Below are positions 56,034 to 64,000 of a stretch of 64,000 nucleotides of DNA, one piece after another. Location: NCBI GenBank assembly GCA_947044405.1, contig CAMRHE010000054.1:7021501-7085500 (forward strand). The letters are read 5' to 3'. Below the pieces are notes generated by a model. That model was not told the DNA's origin and did no database searches. It saw only the letters and a program-made list of their open reading frames with translations. A program made the position numbers and the translations under genes. Each line of letters starts with the position of its first letter. Positions within the stretch are counted from its first letter, which is position 1. The DNA comes from Leptodactylus fallax. Its lineage: Eukaryota; Chordata; Amphibia; Anura; Leptodactylidae.

Positions 56034-56694
56034 AAATGCTTGTTTTGTGCCAACAGTTTCTATATATTTGGCAATATATAAAAAACTATTGCAATGTAGA
56101 AGTTTAATTTTTGGTCATAAACTTAAATCACACTTTGATTTCATATATACAATGCCCCCCATCCCACACACTTCAAGTCTTCCATTTTAAGAGAACAATG
56201 CTTCTGAGAAGAGGTGGTATGGTTGCTTTTTGCTCCCTGAAGGTATGGCAGCTGTTCTAGCACTAATGAGCAGGGCTGCTGAAGCAGGGTGCCAAACCCG
56301 CCCTACTGGATCACTGTTCTGTATAACACAAAATATCTACTCAGCGCTACAGTTTTTTGGCTGAACGTTAACAAAGTGGGCACATTATAGAAAGACTTAT
56401 TTACTTGATGTGTGTGCATTGCATAATTCAATGCTTGGATGTACAGTATAGGAAATTGAAGCAACTCTAGATTTTGGTCCATGTGCCGTACAAGTATGTG
56501 GCATCTGATGCTGGGTTTTTATTTGCCTAAATATAAAATCTAGGTTTCACTTTTCTTTTCCTATTGTATAGGGAGGGGTTTGCTGCACATTTTTGTTATA
56601 TACGCTATTAACTTATTTTACTTACTCTTTTTAAAGTTCTCCCTAGAAATTCTACGCTAAAAGAAAGTAAAATAAGTTAATAAAGTATATTACG
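56034..56694. other. Unassigned DNA with a small hairpin
   Basis: No gene recognised. 'attaacttattttact' at about 56608-56623 is the inverse of 'agtaaaataagttaat' at about 56666-56681, with a loop of about 40 bp. Confidence 0.4.
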
Positions 56695-57408
56695 TGTGCC
56701 TTGCTGGAGGCTGCGTACATTGCCAATCCTAGTGATGAGTCTAGAACTCAGTGGCTCCAGCTGTGCAGACAATAATTACATGTATTACAGGATAGGGCTC
56801 GTAGGTCCCTATTCAACAAACATAAGTTCTATCAGTTGGGAAATCAATTCAGTAGTCTCCTACTCCATTTCATCCATCAAAACAATGCCTCCCCGGCCAT
56901 CTTGAGAGTTAAATCGGTAGATGGCGAGATTCTGGCAGATAGCATGGCTATCCGTAATAGATTTCACCAATATTACTCTGATCTACCAATTCCAACCTAT
57001 CCAGGAACTTGTGACATACTAGGCGGAAGTTTCATTCCCAAATTTAACTGAGGAACAGAGGCATTACTTGGATCCTAAAATTGTTGGAGTTGTCTGATGC
57101 CCTGGCTGCTATAGCCAAGGGTAAATTTCCGGGCCCAGACAGTATACCGTTAGAGCTATACGCCCAATACCAAGATACAGTGGGGAAAAAAGTATTTAGT
57201 CAGCCACCAATTGTGCAAGTTCTCCCACTTAATAAGATGAGAGAGGCCTGTAATTGTCATCATAGGTAGACCTCAACTATGAGAGACAAAATGAGAAAAC
57301 AAATCCAGAAAATCACATTGTGTGATTTTTAAAGAATTTTTTGCAAATTATGGTGGAAAATAAGTATTTGGTCAATAACAAAAGTAGATCTCAATACTTT
57401 GTTATATA

Positions 57409-59045
<1,637 letters not shown>

Positions 59046-59284
59046 TATCCTTTGTTGGCAATGACAGAGGTCAAACGTTTTCTGTAAGTCTTCACAAGGC
59101 TGGCACACACTGTTGCTGGTATGTTGGCCCATTCCTCTATGCAGATCTCCTCTAAAGCAGGGATGTTTTGGGGCTGTTGCTGGGAAACACGAATTTTCAA
59201 CTCCCTCCAAAGGTTTTCTATGGGGTTGAGATCTGGAGACTGGCTAGGCCACTCCAGGACCTTGAAATGCTTCTTACAAAGTCA

Positions 59285-59755
<471 letters not shown>

Positions 59756-62716
59756 TTACGTTAGTCCCAGCTTTCTGCAGGTCATTGACTAGGTGCCCCC
59801 GTGTGGTTCTGGGATTTTTGCTCACCGTTCTTGTGATCATTTTGACCACATGGGGTGAGATCTTGCGTGGAGCCCCTGATCAAGGGAGATTAACAGTGGT
59901 CTTATATGTCTTCCATTTTCTAATTATTGCTCCCACAGTTGATTTCTTCACACCAAGCTGCGTGTCTATTGCAGATTCAGTCTTGCCAGCCTGGTGCAGG
60001 TCTACAATTTTGTTTCTGGAGTCCTTCCACAGCTCTTTGGTCTTCATCATAGTGGAGTTTGGAGTGTGACTGTTTGAGGTTGTGGACAGGTGTCTTTTAT
60101 ACTGATAACAATGTCAAACAGGTGCCATTACTACAGGTGAGAGCCAGAAATCTTGCTTGTTTGTTTGTGACCAAATACTTATTTTCCACCATAATTTGCA
60201 AATAAATTCTTTAAAAATCAAACAATGTGATTTTCTAGATATGTTTTCTCATTTTGTCTCTCATAGTTGAGGTCTACCTATGATGTCAATTACAGGCCTC
60301 TCTCATCTTTTTAAGTGGGAGAACTTGCACAATTGGTGGCTGACTAAATACTTTTTTTCCCCACTGTATATTACTTCTTGCCCTGCTGAAATGCTACAAT
60401 GCCACATACTTGGCCCACACTCTGCCAGATTCCTTTAATGATGCTAACATTATCCTTCTCCTCAAGCAAGATAAGGATACGCTAGACTGTGGGTCCTCAT
60501 TTCTCTCCTCAATATTGATTACAAACTGGTTACCAAAATATTAGCAAATAGGTTAAATAATGTTATTCTGGACCTGATCCATCTGGATCAAACAGGTTTT
60601 ATGCCTGGTAAACATACCTCCAACAACCTCAGACGAGTCCTAGTTATAACTCAGATCGGGGCTGCTCTTAAGCACGATTGAGCAATAGCCTCTCTTGATG
60701 CCAATAAGGCGTTTGATTCTGTCGAGTGGCCCTTTCTCATCCAGGTTCTGAGATGTTTCGGGTTAGGAGAGCCCTTCATTAACTGTCTCCACTTCTTTTT
60801 GCGCTGGCAGTGAAACCCCCCGCTATTATTCTCAGATATATAAGGGAGTGACTATAAGTACACAGGTACTAGGACCCGTCCCAAATACTCCACAAAGCTA
60901 TGGCCCTAATTGATAAATTTGGTGTCTACTCCAGCTTGGGTACTAATTGGGCCAAGTCGTCATATATGCCTATTACTCAACAGGTGTCGGCTGACAATGA
61001 GGAATATATCTGTGGGCTCCAGGTAGTGAATACTTGTAAATACCTAGGCATACATATTTCTAATGATCCCGGAAACTTTCTAAGTTTAAACATGTATCCG
61101 CTCCTTTAGGGCTAAATTTAAAGTATGGTAGTCCTACCCAAATATTTGTATATTTTGGAACACTCTGCCATGTCAGTGCCGCATACTTATTCCAACTAAG
61201 CTTTTTACCCTCGCTGATGCTCAGAGTTGGGAGCAATTTGGGATTTTGTCCCTAAGAGATATATATGAAAAAGGAACATTTAATTCTTTTGAGTCCTTGA
61301 GTGCGATCTACAATATCCATCAAACTCAATTTTTCATGTTCCTTCAAATAAGACACGCCATGTCTACTTAATTCCCACAACCGAACTTACGTATTTCTAA
61401 TTACCCTCTCATTTGTATACTTAAGTGTCCAAGGTCCAAGAGGTCTGATCTTGTGCTTATATGCTCGTTTGATACAAGTTAAGGTGTCCCATCTCTATGC
61501 GCCTGCTTAGGGAAATTGGCACACCCTCATTCCCAATCTTACTGACAAAACTTATCTAGGAATCAGCACAATATGACTCCCCCTCCACTAATAATAAACT
61601 GATCCAGGTTTATATCCTATATCAGAGCTATTTAACTCCTGTCCGTTTACATAAGATGGGGTGCCTACAGTGCCCAGGGTGTCTCAGATGTTCTGCTATC
61701 TATTGATTTCTGGCATATGAGATGGGAATGTCCTGTTGTCAAATAATTTTAGAAAGAGGTCATGGGTCTCCTGTCCAAAATATTAGACACACCTGTTCCA
61801 TTCACTTCTGAGATATGCCTGTTTGGAGTCCTAGATAAAGAAGTATGGCTACACCTTATCAAAATCTTTTTACGTGAATCATTATTCTTGGCTAGGAAGA
61901 CCATCACCTTGAGATGAATGGCTCCCCACCTGTCTTCTCTGTCAATGTGGAGGAAACTAGGCAATTCTATTTTACCATACAACCAAATGGTGTATAAGGG
62001 AAGAGGCTACCCTCAGAAATTTCAAAAGGTTTGGGGCCCATGGTGTGATTCACCGTTGACCTTATAGGAGGAGTGCCAGGAGTATTCACAACCTCTATTA
62101 CAATCTGGACCTCTGTATTATCCTTGTAGATGTTGAATACTATATTGTACTGTTTGGTTGGATTTGCGATATTGCCTAGTATCAACTCCTTGTTTGTTAC
62201 CCTCTACAGGTCATGCTTAATATTTAGCATCTTGGACTTCTTCTCGGGATGTCTGCTTATAACCTTGCTTTGCAGCATTGTTTCTGTTTGTCAAATTTTA
62301 TTTTCTTTATGCATTGTATAGCATATGGTTTCCGATCATTGTGATACCTACTAACCACTACTTATTTTTATTGTATACCATGTTGTACAATTTGCAATAA
62401 AACAAGTTTAAAAAAATATATCTCTTATATATATAAAAATGAGTTCCTGTCTGTCTGTCTGTCTGTCTGTCTGTTCTTTATGCGCGACCAAACGACTGGA
62501 CCGATCCTCACCAAATTTGGCACACATGTACATCAGGTGTCCGGGAATATTATAGACTGGGTCTCAGCTCTCTGGGACGTACCGTTCCTGAGGTACAGTA
62601 TTCCCAAAAAATGACCAGCATTAGTCTATACAAGCCTGCAAGTCTTTCACTCATATTCCAACTGCCATACACACGGTCACATGTCCCTTATCAGCCAATA
62701 ACAGCTCGCAGGCGCT

Positions 62717-63725
62717 TACTCTCCTCAGGCACACAGGTTTCCATAGCAACCAAGCTATATATGACCTGTATTAGTGAATAGCAGTTCACAGGACCTTAAA
62801 TATTCAGTCATATCACGTGTATCAGCCAATATAAGTTCACATTTAATTTACCAGGTTTCCATAACAACACAGCCATAAATAGACTGTACCTATACTGGAC
62901 TCAGTGGCGTAACTAGCAATGGCTGGGCCCCAATGCGAACATTTGACATGGGACCCCCCCCCCCCCCGCACAAACTGCATTCCTGCACACACTATTATGC
63001 CCCATACTCTCCTCAGGCACACAGGTTTCCATAGCAACCAAGCTATGTATGACCTGTATTAGGGTGGGTTCACACCTGCGCTTCAGTCCGTCCGTTGCCA
63101 ATACGAGAGAAAATCTCAGCGAACGGGATTGGCATCGGATACAGACAGGTCAGCGACGCATTGGTTAAAAACCCATTCATTTGAATGGGTTTTTAAAGCA
63201 ATGTGAGGGTGTCCGATTGCACCCGCTGCGCTGCGAAACCGTTTTTTTTTCCTCGGACACGAAGTCCTGCATGTCCGACTTTGTTTCCGACGAAAAAAAG
63301 GATTCGCAGCGCAGAGGATGCAATCGGACACCCTCGCATTGCTTTAAAAACCCATTCAAATGAATGGGTTTTTAACCAATGCGTCGCTGACCTGTCTGTA
63401 TCCGATGCCAATCCCGTTCGCCGAGATTTTCACTCGGATTGGCAACGGACGGACTGAAGCGCAGGTGTGAACCCACCCTTAATGAATAGCAGTTCACAGG
63501 ACCTTAAATATTCAGTCATATCACGTGTATCAGCCAATATAAGTTCACAATTTAATTTACCAGGTTTCCATAACAACACAGCCATAAATAGACTGTACCT
63601 ATACTGGACTCAGTGGCGTAACTAGCAATGGCAGGGCCCCAAGGCGAACATTTGACATGGGACCCCCCCCCCCGGCAACCCCCCCCACACACACAAACTG
63701 CATTTCTGCACACACTATTATGCCC
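62717..63725. repeat. 288-bp direct tandem duplication, second copy carrying a MITE
   Basis: Copy 1 starts TACTCTCCTCAGGCACACAG at 62717; copy 2 starts with the same word at 63005. Both continue with 'accaagctatntatgacctg', 'gttcacaggaccttaaatat', 'gactcagtggcgtaactagc' and 'gcgaacatttgacatgggac', then a C-run and 'acacactattatgcccca'. Copy 2 is longer by 420 bp, exactly the 417-bp MITE plus a 3-bp target duplication. Confidence 0.88.
63062..63478. mobile_element. 417-bp palindromic MITE with TTA target duplication (Harbinger-like)
   Basis: Ends GGGTGGGTTCACACCTGCGC and its exact inverse. TTA at 63059-63061 and 63479-63481. The arms pair almost to the centre (near 63265): 'cggatacagacaggtcagcg', 'aaaacccattcatttgaatg' and 'gtgtccgattgca' all return inverted. 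A 3-bp TTA/TAA duplication is the rule for PIF/Harbinger elements. The tandem copy 288 bp to the left preserves the empty site. Frames on both strands are artefacts of the palindrome. Confidence 0.88.
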
Positions 63726-63830
63726 CATAGTGGCCCCTGCATACACTATTAGACCCCATAGTGGCCCTTGCACACAGTATTCTGCCCCATAGTGGCCCCT
63801 GCACACAGTATCATAGTGGCTCCTTCATAT
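63700..63830. repeat. Short minisatellite 'ccccatagtggcccctgcacaca'
   Basis: About four units of 29-31 bp: 'tattatgccccatagtggcc' followed by 'cctgcatacac' and variants. It is the reverse complement of the minisatellite inside the hAT element at 20885-20972. Confidence 0.75.
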
Positions 63831-64000
63831 AGTATTATGCGCACTTCCCGCTACTTCTTCAATGTTGGACCAGATGTCACGTGAGCCAGGCATGTATCGC
63901 AACACATAATGACGTCTAACTGGTCCACCGACATCTGGGACACCACCAAGGAGGCCCGAAGCATGCTGAAAAGACCCCAGAGTATAATGATAGCAGTGTT

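Larger units (their letters stand above)
62417..64000. repeat. Interspersed repeat with internal tandem duplication, possibly Helitron-like
   Basis: Begins TCTCTTATATATATAAAAAT followed by (CTGT)n at 62446-62475 and 'cgaccaaacgactggaccga', 'caccaaatttggcacacatg'. A TC start with a TATATATA/AAAATG lead and a CTGT tract is reminiscent of Helitron 5' ends, but no Rep/helicase frame or CTRR 3' hairpin was seen, so the class is open. It contains a 288-bp tandem duplication (62717 and 63005) and runs to the window edge. The last ~150 bp ('cacgtgagccaggcatgtat') is unassigned. Confidence 0.45.

Noticed and set aside
63177..63457. Frames on both strands sharing the peptide MNGFLKQCEGVRLH
   Set aside because: The same peptide on both strands is what a palindromic MITE gives; not a gene pair.

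Overview
The window looks like vertebrate nuclear DNA, most probably from a frog or toad (anuran amphibian). It is AT-rich, has almost no coding sequence, and is filled with vertebrate-type DNA transposons: Tc1 families of DD34E, DD35E and DD38E type, very many near-perfect palindromic non-autonomous elements (MITEs) with TTAA or hAT/Harbinger-like ends, a decayed L1/Tx1-like LINE, 3' pieces of another LINE, and a SINE/L2-type retroposon. There are no bacterial operons, no rRNA and no tRNA that I could recognise. The species assignment rests on my memory of amphibian repeat families, not on a database search.

One host gene is supported. A start codon in a CpG-rich island at about 46.8-47.4 kb (minus strand) opens a 33-codon first coding exon (46835-46934) ending in a clean GT splice donor. 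The rest of the gene should lie to the left, so much of 1-46.8 kb may be its first intron, but I could not find a second exon. I do not recognise the protein.

Layout. 0-6 kb: palindromic MITEs, a DD38E Tc1 element with a single frameshift (2427-4046) and, four bases beyond its target site, a TTAA MITE (4055-5672) split by an internally deleted DD34E Tc1 copy (4082-5256). 6.3-6.9 kb: a 31-bp minisatellite. 8.4-12.3 kb: G-rich degenerate minisatellite, a TTAA MITE split by a LINE 3' end, a second opposite LINE 3' end itself split by a 197-bp Tc1 MITE. 12-30 kb: mostly unassigned DNA with scattered MITEs, including a 679-bp hAT element with an exact 8-bp target duplication (20377-21055) and a 566-bp palindrome (23656-24221). 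30-36 kb: (TA)n-flanked LTR-like unit, SINE copies, and two TTAA elements joined by one TTAA. 36.7-38.3 kb: a complete Tc1 element whose 338-aa DD35E transposase is open from start to stop. 38-52 kb: MITEs, the exon and CpG island, and a diverged repeat pair. 52.8-54.8 kb: three TTAA elements head to tail sharing their TTAA sites. 56.7-62.4 kb: three-level nest of LINE, DD34E Tc1, second DD34E Tc1. 62.4-64 kb: a repeat with a 288-bp tandem duplication, one copy of which carries a 417-bp palindromic MITE.

No previously undescribed functional system (operon, defence island, gene cluster) is visible. What is informative is the transposon stratigraphy: several insertions have exact target duplications or an empty paralogous site in the same window, so their order can be read directly, and one transposase may still be functional.
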